Assembly (NCBI GenBank): GCA_032158295.1
Contig: CM063244.1
Span: forward strand, 27,397,848-27,461,847
DNA: 64,000 nt
DNA from: Pycnopodia helianthoides
Lineage: Eukaryota; Echinodermata; Asteroidea; Forcipulatida; Asteriidae
Reading direction: 5' to 3'
Under the pieces are notes generated by a model. The model was not told the DNA's origin. It worked only from the letters and a program-made list of their open reading frames with translations, and searched no databases. The position numbers and the translations under genes were made by a program. This document shows positions 40,106-52,620 of this stretch, one piece after another (within the stretch, counting starts at the first letter, position 1; each line of letters starts with the position of its first letter).

Positions 40106-42695
40106 TTGTGTGTAACTGCTTACTCCCCTAAGTTTGTAATGTTTTCTGAGTTTGCTAATGCTGCCACTACCCATGCTGATACTGGTAATAATAACTGCTC
40201 TTACTTCGAATGCAATGAATTTAATAAGTTAAACGTATCCTCAGACTCTGGTTGTTTTTCAATTTTTTACATGAACTCCAGGAGCCTATGTAGACATTTC
40301 TATGATATTCAAGACTACCTGTGCACAATCAACCACAAGTTTTCCATTTTGGGTTTCACAGAGACTTGGTTTAAAGAAACCCCCCGCCTTATGTTCATAT
40401 GAACAATTATCATCTTGTCCATTCATCTCGCTCTAATAAGCCTGGCGGAGGGGTTGCCATGTTCATTCATAACTCGCTGAAGTTTCACGTTCGTGATGAC
40501 CTCACGTCGTCTAGTGACGACTTTGAATCAGTCTTTGTTGAAATACAGCGTGACCATGGTTGCAACATAATCGTGGGGAATATCTACAGGGCTCCTGGTT
40601 CTTCACCCGTTAACTTTAATCGGTCATTTGATTTATATTTAAATTCCATAGCAAAGGAGAGAAAGCTGTGTTACATAATGGGTGATTTCAACCTCAATCT
40701 TCTCACATGCTCTGAACACCAACCCACAGATGATTTTATCAATGCTGTCTTTTCTTATGGCCTCCGTCCCTTAATCGACAAACCCACACGCATCTCGCCA
40801 CGCACTTCCACGTTAATTGACAACATCTTTACCAACTCTGACCTCGATGTTTCTTCAGGAATATTCTACTCGGATATTTCAGATCATTGTCCCCTGTTTC
40901 AGGTTACACCATCGTGCTTTTCTAAGGTAAAGTCTCAGCAGAATACCTTCATTAAAAGGGATATCAATCCACTTTCCATCAATGCCTTTTGTGCTGACGT
41001 TGCTGGTACCGATTGGGATGAAATTTATAACTCACATCAGGCAGACGGTGCTTACGACTCCTTCCTTTCAATCTTTTCTCTCTTTCACAATGCTCACTTT
41101 CCTTACATTGTTAAAACTACTGGTAAATCCAACAGAAATCAACCGTGGATCAGCCAGTCCATTATAGATTCTTGCAACTTAAAAAATAAGCTTTATAGGC
41201 GTTTTCTGCACAAGCCAACTACGAACAATGAGCGCAATTACAAGACCTTTCGTAATCGCCTGACTGCTACCATCCGGAAGGCAAAAAAAGATCATTATGC
41301 CCGCAAGCTCGATTCTCGTAAGACAGATTTAAAAAGTCTTTGGCGCGAAATAAACAACATTCTTGGTAAGGGTAAAAAGACGCCTGCTCCTGACAATTTC
41401 ACTGACGGAGAGCGTCTCTTCTCAAGTCCTCCCGACGTTGCCAATTCCTTCAATTCCTTCTTTACTAATTTAGGTTCTTCATTAGCTAACAACATCCCAC
41501 CCACCGACACACACTTTTCACACTATTTACACAACCCAAACTCTTCTTCTTTTTTTCTTACTCCTACTTGTTCTCAAGAAATTATCCGTGTTGGCAAGGA
41601 ACTTAAAACCAGTGCTAGTTGTGGATTTGATGATATTAGTTCGACTGTTATAAAATCGGTTATTCCCTTTATTGCCGAACCTCTTTCTCACATCTTTAAC
41701 CTTTCCTTTTCCACAGGCTGTGTTCCTTCTAATCTTAAAATTGCTAAAGTTATCCCCGTCTTCAAATCGGGTGACGCTCATAACATCCGCAACTACAGAC
41801 CTATTTCTATTCTTCCGTGCTTCTCAAAAATTCTAGAGAGACTGGTCTACAACCGCCTCGTAAATTTTACCTCTCATTTTCATCTTCTTTATGATAATCA
41901 ATATGGCTTTCGCAGTAAACACTCTACTGATATGGCACTCATTCAATTCATTGATAATGTTACTAATGCGCTCTGCAAGAAACTTCATGCCATTGGTGTG
42001 TTTATTGACCTTTCGAAAGCTTTCGACACTATAAACCATTATATTCTTCTTTCCAAGCTTGAACATTACGGCATAAGAGGAGTTGCTCTGCAGTGGTTCC
42101 AAGATTACCTTCATAATAGGCAACAATTTACCTCAGTCATGAACTGTGACTCTGATCATCTTTCTATTCTCTGCGGAGTCCCACAAGGTTCTATTCTTGG
42201 CCCGCTTCTTTTTCTAATATATATCAATGACCTTCACTGTTCTTCTTCACTACTATCATTTACTTTATTTGCTGACGATACAACTATTCTTCATACTAGT
42301 CCGAACTGCGACACGCTTATCGATTCTTTGAATTCTGAACTTCTTCAGGTATCCTCCTGGTTTAGGGCAAACAAGCTTTCGTTAAACCACACCAAGACAA
42401 ATTTCATCTTCTTCAGCAAATCCACTTCTCCAGTCACCGTCCAATTGCCTCCTGTGAAAATTGACACTATTCTCATCAATAGAGTGTTTTCTACAAAGTT
42501 TCTTGGAGTAACTGTTGACTCTAAACTTTGCTGGACTGAGCACATTTCCTCAATTATCAAAATTACCTCGCGTAATACTGGAGTTCTTTCAAAATTACGT
42601 TATTTTCTTCCTTCTACTGCTCTAATCTTGCTATATAATACTCTCATTCTCCCACATCTCAACTATTGCAATATCGTATGGGCCAACTCAACTAA
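40106..42695 (+). CDS. LINE ORF2: endonuclease-reverse transcriptase (frameshifted once, 3' truncated by gap)
   Basis: Endonuclease motifs: FYMNSRSLCRHFYDIQDYL, LGFTETWF, IVGNIYRAPGSS, YIMGDFNLNLL, SDHCPLF. RT motifs: IAKVIPVFKSGD, NYRPISILPCFSKILERL, NQYGFRSKHSTDMALIQFID, GVFIDLSKAFDTINH, GVPQGSILGPLLFLIYINDL, LFADDT. The reading frame shifts at a run of six C (40380-40385) after TETWFKET; seven C would keep one frame, so this may be a sequencing or assembly slip. The first in-frame ATG is at 40139. Confidence 0.92.
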
Positions 42696-42795
42696 NNNNN
42701 NNNNNNNNNNNNNNNNNNNNNNNNNNNNNNNNNNNNNNNNNNNNNNNNNNNNNNNNNNNNNNNNNNNNNNNNNNNNNNNNNNNNNNNNNNNNNNN
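42696..42795. other. Assembly gap (100 N)
   Basis: One hundred N. To its left is LINE ORF2; to its right, plexin B intron sequence that matches gene A from about 3670 upward. The join therefore rests on scaffolding. Confidence 1.
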
Positions 42796-43173
42796 GGGAG
42801 GTAAGTCGGAGCGTTCCGAGATTCCAGCATACCATGGCAGATTTTCGACCGTGGCTCACGGCCAAGGTTATGCGAATCACGGTGAGTGCCTACTCAATTT
42901 TCTTACACCAAATCCAGGAGCTAGTTATGAAAACCTTTGTTGTCTTTCCTTTGTAAAGTCAAGGTTTCATTGTGGCAACGATATTTTCAAAGGAAATTGA
43001 TTACTTGAGAAGCTCAAAATAGTTCCGCGGGTGGGCACAGAGTATAAAAAATAAAAAAACAGCAACATGAAGCGGTTAAAAAACAGGTTTTTTCAAATAA
43101 ATTTTAATCTAATTTACTCTCCAAAGTAAATTACAATTAAAAAAATAAAGAACAGCAAACGTAAGTTTCTTAC

Positions 43174-43273
43174 GAAGTATGAGTTGAGCATTCATAGAAA
43201 TAGAAACCCATATCTACAAAGTTGACTGATGTCTCACTGGAATGGATGCTCAGTGTAACTGTAACAGCATCAT
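43174..43273 (-). CDS. Plexin B exon 8 (last exon found)
   Basis: 100 nt: DDAVTVTLSIHSSETSVNF, VDMGFYFYECSTHTS; donor GTAAGAAAC intact, so splicing to a next exon is expected, but none is visible before the gap. Confidence 0.88.
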
Positions 43274-46200
43274 CTGGGAAATGTAAAAATGAAAACCATA
43301 AAACAAACAACTTTTGTGTTAATCTGTTTATAAAATGCTTCAAACCCTCGAATGCGGCACCTAATTGGGACAAATGTCTCTCGGGTATGTCGTCAGTACC
43401 TGCTTCCACTTTTTTTCTTAAGGATAAAAGGGTTTGTTTTGCATTTTGTCAACGATTTCCTTTTCTAAGTGTGTTGTTTACATGTCTAGGTATATTACCT
43501 GGGTAAGTTTATGCTTCATCGTTCGTTAATTAATTAACTTTTATAATAAGGTTCATCTACCAATGGCAATTGACAAACCGATTTTGAACACAAAAGATGC
43601 TGGCAGAGTTTTGTCCTGCCCTTTCTAACAAAACCACTGATCTATGTTGATTGACACGCCCTCTAGGACGTGCGGCATGGTCCATCTTATGATCTTATGG
43701 CATATGAGCTGACCAGTGTGTACGATGTGCCTCGTTTGAGAAAACAGTCCAAATTCTGTGTTGGACTTATCTAAACAATGTAATTTTATATAATTTTAAC
43801 AAACAATTGTTTCAAATGTTTGAAACTGCTCCAATTTTGTGTTGGACTTACCTCCTTGTTGAATTGGAGGTATCATTTCACCAGGTGGGGAGACACATCT
43901 AAGATCCTCATTAGTCTTTGTAGCTTGAGATACGTAGGATCCAAACCAACACTCATATCTCATGCTGGTCAGTAAGTCTGGTAACTGCTCTACACTCACG
44001 GTAACCTGGAAAATATTAAAATTTGAGTGACTATACAGAATTACACAAATTTTTCTTTCACTATTTCTTTTGTCAAGCAATTGGATACATTTAATTGTAT
44101 TCATAAGCTACCTTTACTACCTTATGCAGACTGGGGGGGGGGAGTAGTTTCAGCTATAGAACCAGCACAAAATAATTATAAATCTTTATGAGGCTTGGTG
44201 GCAGTCTTGAAAGGAGGAGAAACAAATTGTAGTGTTTCACCAGTAGAATTATTTTTACAAGTTTTATACTGTGATACTGCATAACAATTAGGAGTGCACC
44301 AGCAGCAATAAAGTCATCTAAATAGCATTTCTGCTAAGTAATACCAAACTGTGCTTACAAAATACTTGTCACTAGGGGTATTGTCATATTCAGTTATAAC
44401 ATGGTTTGTTTTGGGTGGACAGTCGATATATCTCCCCTCAGTCTTGAAAGACTACCCTAGTTCCCGAAGCAAAGCCACAGGAACTAGTTTGTCAACTTCC
44501 AATACCGAGGGGAGATATATAGACTGTCCATTCAAAACAAACCGTGTTATTTGTTTTACTATATACCTCATACTTCTTGAGTTCACCATTGCTGAACTCC
44601 GGGAAACCTGATTGACATTTATGTGTGCCGCTGTCTTTAGATAGGGCGATGTTTGCGCATGTGTACTACAACTGTGCGAAAGTCCCCGAGTGCTTTGTTA
44701 AACCGCATGCGTAGTAGACTATTGCACATACAAGTTTATTTCTTATGCTTATTTACACTATGCATAAATACTGGCATGTGCGCATGGTAAACAGCAAAAA
44801 TTTAATATGGCACTTGATGGTGAATGGTTTATTGAGAATTCGTTTCTCGATCATAAATACGTATGAGGTATAGTAAAATTTATGACCAAACCCATGTTAA
44901 AAGTATGTAAGCAGTTACACATTACTCTTACATTTTGTTCTGTGACAGTGACTGGCAGATTGTCATAAGGAGCCACATTCGTTATCTCAATACACTGTGC
45001 AGTATTGTAGGCTAACCATCGGGTAGACACGTCAGGCATGTTGCATTCAGAATACAGGGTACATCTAATAAGGTACAACAATTGTTTTACAGGTCAATAA
45101 ATAGTCAAGTTCATTAGACTAATCTGTTAAAAAATCAAACCTAGCATGGAGTGAATTATTGATAGGGTAAGAAAAAGGAAATCTTTATTAAAGAAGTCCT
45201 TTAAATTGTATTAGATGAACAGCATCTTTATCTGTTTTTATTACAGAAATTACTGACCATAATTCTCAACACACATGTTAATCAGACAAGATCCAATAAA
45301 TATTGTTTCCACTTGACATCACAAAGTGTAAAGTCAGCCATTTTTGTGGGTAATGATCGTTGTTTTTTTGAACCACCACTACATGTATGCGTTATGCATA
45401 ATTACCACATGTGGCACACGCGAGTTCTATCAAACTCCTTGCATGATTGGTCGGTGAACCACTCTGCCGACGAGAAAAAGCAGAATGCTTGATGCTACCC
45501 AAAGCCAAAACCCAATCTGCCCGTAAAGATGACATCTATGGGGAACTCATGTATAGACCCTTCTCAGATGACGCCACTATTTGATTGCTTGCCATGCTGG
45601 ACTATTAGGCCTACACCTGCATGTCATAAACAGTCATAACTACATGTAGAACTGCAGGAACATGTGCTATGAAACACAATGCTGGATGGCACTATGCGTA
45701 TGTTTCCTACATGTGCATAGTACTCCAGCATGGCAGACCTGCGTTGCTATAGCACTGTTACATCAAGGGTCTATATTTACTGTCTCTGATGCAGGGTACA
45801 CCGGCCCAGATTCTCCATCGTATGTCTCAAATCGTTGTATACTGAACCCCTTTCTCAGCAAACATCTTAATCAGACAAGATACAATACTTACTGTCTCTG
45901 CAGAGTACACCAGCCACAGTATGGGTCTCCATCCCTCCCTGCATCCGTACCAATACACGTTTCACACGTTGTATACTGCCCACAATTCTCAACGCGCATC
46001 TTCAGAAACTGTATGGTCAAAATTGATACATTATTCATAACAAGTTAATTGTTTGAATTTTCACAATCTATATTCAGATTAAGACAATATTAAAGAATGT
46101 GTCAAACCATCTCTAGTTCTTCATGATAGATCTTTTACCTTTTGTTCAGTGAGTATGTACATCTCTCTTGTTGTATCGTTAATCTTGACATCTTTAAGGA

Positions 46201-49200
46201 CCGATCCAGTAATATCAAGGTCTACTCTTTCATACAGTCTGGCTGAGGTCTTGTTAAGGATGTGAACCTATACCACAGCAAAAAAAAAGAAAATATGCCT
46301 TTAAGATATCTGGGTATCTCTCACAAAAAACGAAATATGAATAGATGTCCACTGTGTCCAATGTCATGACTCTGCTTGTCAATTACCGCAGAACGGGCCA
46401 TAAGCGCAGAATTCCGAGGTAAAAGCAGAGCCATCAAATTGGTCCCAGATGTTGTTGCTTAACTGTAGAATTGGTTCAAATGTATGTTCTTTAAATTCTA
46501 GATTCTAATAGTGATATTATTGTATAAAGATATGGAAAAGATTGATGACTGTGATGGTATTAATGAATCTTTACAAGTGGCATGAAAAATGTACCAAGCT
46601 TTAGTTTAAGAATCAGGTGATCCTTCTCAAAAGGAATTTTTCAAATGCAAATGAACATCCTGCTCACAAATATACTTACCTTTAGAAGCTCCCCATTGGA
46701 GTTAGTTCCAATGATAGCTACAGTGTGGTTCATTTCAGTTGTTGTAATGATGGATGACATCAGAGTATCTGTAAGTAGATTCACAATAAATATCAAGATT
46801 ATTCAACCAAATAATCATAAAACTTTACTGATGAATTAAATTCTTCTGGTTAAAGGCAGTGGATACTGTTGGTAATTACTCAAGAAACACATTACAGTAA
46901 AAACTTACTTTTTAAGGAGCACCCAAGAGCTGCTGATAGTATAAAACATTGTGAGAAACGACTCCCCCTGAAGTAATGTAGTTTTTGAGGTCATTTCTCA
47001 CTGAAATATTTGAATCTAACAAAGGCTCAAGGCACAAAGCCTTTCTTAGGCATCTAAGCACACAATTCTTTGCAACAAGGGTGTGTTATTCTTTCATTAT
47101 TTTCTTGCATCTTTGATGACCAATTGAGCCAAAATTGTCACAAGCTTGTTATTTTATGCATATGTTGGGACACAAGTGGGGATACTAGTCTTTGACAATT
47201 AACAAAAGTATATCCTGCCTTTAAAGCACTAGTGCAACATTGTTAATTTTTAAAGACCAGTATCTGCACTGTATGTGACCCAAACATCGGATTTTATCAC
47301 CGTGATGAAGACTAATTGTTTTACTCATTTCATAAAAACTATTGCATTTCAAGCAAAACTATTTCAAGGGAAGTTTTCCACCATGACTATCTTTATACCA
47401 TGTAAGTTATGTGCAAATCAGTGAACATTTATATTTTCAACCTTACCAATGTTGTACACACCCTTTAAGCAACATATGTCAACATCAGTAATGCATTTGG
47501 GTTTACATTTGTGTTAGGTGTCATAAGATTTTAAAAGAAAACATGTTGTTTTTTGAAATCTTGGCCGAATAAATAATATCAATAATAGTAAAAGCAGTTT
47601 TTCAACGTGTACAATTTTTTCAAATAGTAAAACTATCCATTGAAAACTAATAAACTAATGGTTCATTCACATTGATGAAAAAATGTCATGTTAATTTGTT
47701 ACAAAATAGCTTAAAATAATAGATAGTTCCAGCACAGCATTGGCTGCTGTTACATCGATGCCTGTAGCATACTGACATACATGTAATAGTGTTATATGGA
47801 CTTACCTAAAAACAGAAGAATAGAAAATTGTTTCTAATACCTGATATTTCCAGTACAGCATTGGATGAGGTCAAATCGATGCCTTTAGCATACTTGTATA
47901 ACTGGTTGCCCTGTACAACTGGATGACACAGAAACATATCTGGACCAACCTAGTCATAAAAAAGATAGATAATTAGCGTCCATCCACAGCATAAACTTAG
48001 AGTTTCTAGTGTAAAAGAAATATTTTGTCAATTTGTGTATTTACTTTATCACAAAAATAATGATCATTGTAATCAATTGAGATGTATTATTCAGCTGTGT
48101 GATTACAAAAAAAACCAGCCGAAAAACACTGAATAGTTTCTTCTGCTCTTTGAAAGTTAAACCATGTTCAAATGGAGCAAGACAGTAAAACAAAACAAAA
48201 TGAATTTAATTTTTTGGTAAAAACATATAATTGTTAAAGATGTTGGGAATTTTTGTCCTTACATTTGAGGAATCAATATATATACCAATGGGACAAAAGA
48301 ATTGATTGAAAGGGTATATGCCTGTTTTGTTAGCAAACTTAAATGAGAATTAATTAAGTTATAAAATTAAGTTAGTTGACATCAAACCAATTGTGTAAAT
48401 TCTTTGCTTCAGAGACATTACAAACACTACGCTGAACAATTTCATTACCTTCAAAAGAGAAGAAAGGCTTTTTCATGTTTTTCACCCAATGTAATCATTT
48501 TCAACAATAAAAAAAAACATCTGGCTACTGTTTCCTAATGGTATGTATCTTAAACATGCACACAACCTTGGATCCAACTATAAATGTAGCTGACCATACT
48601 TACAGCACCTGGAAATGTACAGCTGGATCCATCCAAGTACTGCACTGCGTAGTCATCTCCATCTTGAATACATCCCCTGACTGCTTCCTTGAAGGCATCT
48701 AAAATATCACTCATCTTATACACACACAATGCTGATTGATCAATAGGTACATAACTAGTCACATTTTCATTCTTAGCAAACACAGCATACAACACCATGT
48801 CCTCAGCATTCACACCTAATGATACAGCAAGATCCTGACCTGCTGGGCCAATATGAGCAGCTTGTACCAAACTGTACACACTACCATCTGATCCTTGGCA
48901 TTGAAGGGTGATTTCTGTGTAAGAGTCAAATGTTTGACTGGTCTGACAGACTCTGTTCATTTTAGAAACAATGACTTTGGAACCAAGATCGTCTTGTTGA
49001 GAAGTGATGAAGTAAGTGAATCCTTCAAATGATAAACCAGCAACATACGTAATTGGGAATTGACTTGACACATACGTATTGGAAGCAGTTATAGCTGAAT
49101 CATGTTTAGTAGCCTCAGGTGCCAACAACAAAAGCCCTTTTTTAAGGATTCTTCTGCTAACTGGTGGGATACCTCTATACCCATCCTCATCAGCATAGGT

Positions 49201-49764
49201 CACAGCAACATATAACCAGTCTCCTCCATCTGGCCCTGGTCCAATTGGTCCATCAGTACCTGGGGCAATCAAACTCACCGTAGAAAACTCTCCCAAACCA
49301 GCAACATTAGGCACTGGACGAAACAACACACCAGTTAAATCATCAGGATTCCTAAACTGACACTTTCCTTCATTCTCACTTCCACATGTAATCAACCGAT
49401 TCTGATTATCTAATATCAGAATTTTATTGTAGTTGGTGAATGTATCACATCTATTACTCCCTAGTTCTTGACATGTACTAACATTCTGCAGCAGATTCAA
49501 TGAACTATCAAGTCTGTATAAGTAGTTGACAGCTCCAACATACACAGCTCCATCAGGGCCAGATAGAGTGAAATGATTGAATTTAGAATTGTGGTTACCA
49601 GATGGATCATTGGGAGGTCTAGGAGGATGAGGATTACTGAATGAAGCAATGTGATAAGATGACAGATCTCCTTGCCATTCAGCTGATACAACACTACTTA
49701 ATAATCCCAGCAGAATCAAACATACAACCAACAAGATGGCTACGTGGCTCTTCTGGGCCTCCAT
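43174..49764 (-). CDS. Plexin gene B, exons 1-8 (close paralogue of A, 3' part missing)
   Basis: Coding exons in transcript order: 49764-48604, 47949-47841, 46768-46680, 46267-46139, 45999-45893, 45064-44932, 44005-43852, 43273-43174. Exon lengths equal those of gene A except exon 1 (three bases longer), and the phases are all compatible: 1982 nt, about 660 residues. It encodes signal peptide, sema domain, PSI1 and the linker up to the first cysteine of PSI2. Counterparts of gene A exons 9-14 should lie left of 43174, but that side holds the gap and the LINE, and none was found down to 34 kb. So B is a truncated gene, was disrupted, or is mis-scaffolded. Start at 49764 (MEAQKSH) for the same reasons as in gene A. 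Confidence 0.92.
43460..43740. repeat. Family R repeat, intron copy in gene B
   Basis: Counterpart of 4250-4560, in the same intron position, so it predates the A/B duplication. Confidence 0.6.
43852..44005 (-). CDS. Plexin B exon 7
   Basis: 154 nt: VTVSVEQLPDLLTSMRYECW, FGSYVSQATKTNEDLRCVSP; donor GTAAGTCC. Confidence 0.9.
44395..44550. repeat. MITE (TAACATGGTTTG type), gene B intron
   Basis: 156 bp; ends TAACATGGTTTGTTTTGGGT and ATTCAAAACAAACCGTGTTA; sub-terminal TATCTCCCCTC / GAGGGGAGATA also inverted. The best-preserved member of the family in the window. Confidence 0.75.
44555..44878. repeat. TTTTACTATA-type inverted-repeat element, gene B intron
   Basis: 324 bp from TTTTACTATATACCTCATAC to GTATGAGGTATAGTAAAA; contains no ORF. 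It sits immediately beside the MITE above, the same pairing as in gene A. Confidence 0.65.
44932..45064 (-). CDS. Plexin B exon 6
   Basis: 133 nt: CTLYSECNMPDVSTRWLAY, NTAQCIEITNVAPYDNLP; donor GTAAGAG. Near-identical to gene A. Confidence 0.9.
45258..45303 (-). pseudogene. Relic 5' edge of another PSI1 exon copy in gene B
   Basis: The minus strand shows TTGGATCTTGTCTGATTAAC + ATGTGTGTTGAGAATT, the spacer and first bases of the PSI1 exon, followed by unrelated sequence. It parallels 6437-6475 in gene A. Confidence 0.55.
45781..45865 (-). pseudogene. Decayed second PSI1 exon copy in gene B
   Basis: It starts exactly 134 bp after exon 5, as in gene A, preceded by the same spacer (TTGTATCTTGTCTGATTAAG). 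Internal deletions leave 85 nt; the CGWC motif is lost. A GTAAAT sequence remains at the donor position. Confidence 0.75.
45893..45999 (-). CDS. Plexin B exon 5: first half of PSI1
   Basis: 107 nt, MRVENCGQYTTCETCIGTD then AGRDGDPYCGWCTLQR; same acceptor (CTGAAG) and donor (GTAAGT) as gene A copy 1. Confidence 0.9.
46139..46267 (-). CDS. Plexin B exon 4 (end of sema)
   Basis: 129 nt ending TTREMYILTEQK with donor GTAAAAG. Only one copy of the exon end is present here, unlike gene A. Confidence 0.9.
46680..46768 (-). CDS. Plexin B exon 3
   Basis: 89 nt, encoding DTLMSSIITTTEMNHTVAI and IGTNSNGELLK; donor GTAAGT. Confidence 0.9.
46853..47225. repeat. Interspersed repeat with AAAGGCAG...CTGCCTTTAA ends
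   Basis: About 370 bp: AAAGGCAGTGGATACTGTTG, TAATGTAGTTTTTGAGG, CATCTTTGATGACCAATTGA, ending TATCCTGCCTTTAAA. The ends are short inverted repeats. It lies in the intron between exons 2 and 3 and is absent at that position in gene A. Confidence 0.65.
47723..47773 (-). pseudogene. Partial second copy of plexin exon 2 in gene B intron
   Basis: The minus strand reads YATGIDVTAANAVLELS, the 3' half of exon 2, without a donor (CTATCTATTA where CTATCAGGTG is expected) and without the 5' half. It is closer to gene A exon 2 (YAKGIDVTIANAVLELS) than to gene B's own exon 70 bp away. Confidence 0.75.
47841..47949 (-). CDS. Plexin B exon 2
   Basis: 109 nt: VGPDMFLCHPVVQGNQL then YKYAKGIDLTSSNAVLEIS. Donor GTATTAG. 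The middle segment differs from gene A. Confidence 0.9.
48604..49764 (-). CDS. Plexin B exon 1: signal peptide and most of the sema domain
   Basis: 387 codons from MEAQKSHVAILL through CQELGSNRCDTF, GSENEGKCQFRNPDD and YLDGSSCTFPGA; donor GTAAGT. Very similar to gene A exon 1, except for a 30-codon patch (49060-49149) and a different exon end. The acceptor precedes 49829, giving a 65-nt 5' UTR in this exon. Confidence 0.93.
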
Positions 49765-49829
49765 ACTCAGCTGAAATGAGGATCTTCCCAAACTAGGGTG
49801 GAAAAGCTGAATCCTCTGTAGCTCCCTTG

Positions 49830-52620
49830 CTGTATCGATCAAAAAGAAAAGAAAAAAATATTTAAGCCTAAAAAGAAAGAAAAACATGTGATATGAACAA
49901 TTCATTGAGTTTAACGAAGTAGCAAATGTGTCAAAATCTATAAATTTGGAAATTGTTTATAGTTTTTTAAAATTATTGATAAATGCTGTTAACATTTTCA
50001 CAAGTTTCAGGATCTAATATGTAGTAGTTTTGTAATTATATTATACTGACTAGCATAACCGATTAATCCATTATGTTCCATTTTTTGTTTTTAAAAAGTG
50101 ACAAATCAAAATTCACACTAAAATCCATTTAAACACATAGCGTGGGCACGGTGCCAAAGTAGGAGTGATTTGACTTTGGGGTTTAGATGGAGTGACAAAA
50201 CAGTTTTTATGAAGTGACCAACCTAAACACAGCGCTCTGCAGGCAATAATGTTCTTTGTCTTTACGAAGTGACAAATGTGTTTAGAAATTAATTACTGAT
50301 CAAAACATCCGCAAGATTTAAACAATACAGACAGTTCTGCTTTATTTTGTCAGTAAACTTTAAAAGAAAAACATTAGTAATTGGTGTACTACACAATAGT
50401 TTTAATAAACGTTCAGCTTCAAACGAGATTTTCTAAAAACATGTATTTTTTGCTGTTGGGCTTAATTGTTGCATCATCAAAATTTTTCATCTATTAAATT
50501 GTTGCAGTACACACCGCTAAAACATAGGATTCGAACTGCTTCAAGCTACCGGGCAATCTCAGTGGTCTAGTTGGTAAGACATTTGCTCTAGAATGGCAAA
50601 GGGGTGGGTTAGAATCCCGCCCGAGTAACATGCCCGTGGATTTTGTTCACAGAACTCAGAAAAGTAGTGAGTGTACAGCGCTTAACATACATCAGTGTTA
50701 GGGTAAAAATTCAGCTAGTATCATTAAAATGTTGACATATTCTTTGAGTCTGTTTTGCTCTTGTCCTGCCTTGAAAACAATGTACACACAATTGTGAACA
50801 TAGTTTGGAATTCAGTTCACTTTTCATTGTGCTATATACTTTTCATGTTTAAGGCAATTAGAGCAATTTGTCTTCATTAAATCACAGGGTCACAAATCTT
50901 TATTGTGAAATATAAGGCATGCATTACAAGGTATACACAAGACACTTACCAGAAGCAGAGTGGCAACTCAACTTGGCCTACAAATATTTCAATCAATTCC
51001 TGTCTAGTTTGCACTTGCCTCCAGTTGAAGTGTTGACTTCACTCACTCCATACACTTATGCATGTTCCATGCAGTAGTTTTGATCAGATCTGTATTAGCA
51101 ATGAATGAATGATTGACACAATAGCCTTCGGGTAGTAACATGTTTTTTCCTACTCACTCAAAAAGGAACTCAACCTAGGCAACTCTACTAAAGGAACTAC
51201 CACTAAATCTGTATCAAAATGCCTTTTGTGAAAGCATAACCCTCCTTCCCTAAAGGACTTGCTACTTCAAGTTCAAGCTCAATGATCACATTTGATTTGG
51301 TTTGCAATATATTATGTGGTATGCGGAAACCAAACATGAATAAAGATTCATTCACAGCCATGGCATGGTTATGGCTGTGAATATCTCCTTTATCGCAATC
51401 ATTGTGCAGCACTTTATAAACCATTAGAAGGTGCCACATAAATGGGTCTCATAATGCAAAACATAGCTTTGGTTATCCTGTTGATAAACAGAAAAACAAA
51501 CTAATGAGCGCTTTGACACCCAATGGGTGTGATAAAGCACTATCTAAGATCCCATATCATAAAAAGAGCAACAAAATAAATAAAGTATCCAGTGTTACCA
51601 TTAGTTCCTAGTATCTTTTGAAGGTACCAATTCACATCACACTTTCTTTTAAAGGCGTAGGCTATTGGTAAGATCGAAAAACACAATATGTTCACCGATT
51701 CACACATAACTTACATGATTTAAAGTAAGTAATGGTAGAAAGGGTTCCTTAAGATATTGCTGCCTAAAATGCTATCGTTTCTGAGAAATTAGAAAAACAA
51801 TAGTTTTTATCACTCGTGATAAAAACTCAATGTATGAACAAACAGAAAACACATAAGGTCTCTTTTCACTATTTTCTCGTGACCTCGATGACCAATTGAG
51901 CTCAAACTTTCACAGGTTTGTTTGTTCATGCATAGGTTGAATCACACAAAATGTGGACACTGGTTTTGAGCCAAAAGTGTACTTAATACCTTTAACAATT
52001 ACCTTGCATTGATTTATAACATTGTTGACCTTCTCATTATACTCGACATCATTAGAGCAACAAGCTGCCAAGGTTGCACCTCACTCCGCTAAACAGTGAA
52101 AGTGTTATCATATTAATTATGGAGAAGAAATCAAGTTTTGTGGCATTAACTTTTTCTATTGGACAATTTTTATTTTTATTAAGGAAAATTGAAAGTGAGA
52201 GAAATTATCTGTTCATATTCCTATTGAACTGTGGGCCAAAGCGTTTGGTTCAAACAACCTGTGGTACATTATCAGCACACGTTGATTTTGTTTTGACTTT
52301 TATCAACAATTTTTGTATCCAGGTGTTGTTCACATGTCCAGGTATTGCCTGGCTTAATTTAAGCTTATTTTTTTGCTTAATCAATCAAGTTTATAATTTG
52401 ATTTATCTACCATTGACAATTGACATACCGATTTTGTACACAAAGGATGCTGGAAGAGTTTGGTCCTGCCACCCCCCCTTCCTATATCTGACCCCTGTAT
52501 ATTGACACCCCCTCTCTAAGATGTGTGGCATGGTACAGCTTAGAATATCATGGCATTTAACTAAGCTGACCAATGTGTACGATGTGGTAAGACAAGGGGA
52601 ATATTCATACATGTCAGCAC
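49830..52620. other. Upstream region of plexin B (duplicate of 12035-15437)
   Basis: Matches gene A upstream sequence throughout, including GAAGTGACAAA-like words, the tRNA-like SINE piece (50557-50632) and the GCGCTTTG/AAAGCGC-type tail. Only one copy of the segment tandemly duplicated on the A side. 51652-51995 is a copy of the repeat at 14490-14812. Similarity ends near 52620. Confidence 0.7.

Larger units (their letters stand above)
38740..42695 (+). mobile_element. Nearly full-length CR1/L2-related LINE, 3' end in assembly gap
   Basis: Two-ORF non-LTR retrotransposon. ORF1 at 38850-39601, a T-rich spacer, ORF2 at ~40106-42695 with apurinic endonuclease followed by reverse transcriptase. 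The two ORFs carry one small indel each and otherwise no damage, so the copy looks young. The 5' boundary near 38740 is an estimate. The 3' end (last part of ORF2, UTR, tail) is missing because the gap at 42696 begins in ORF2. The RT sequence resembles the Crack/Daphne/L2 group; I cannot assign a clade firmly. Confidence 0.9.
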
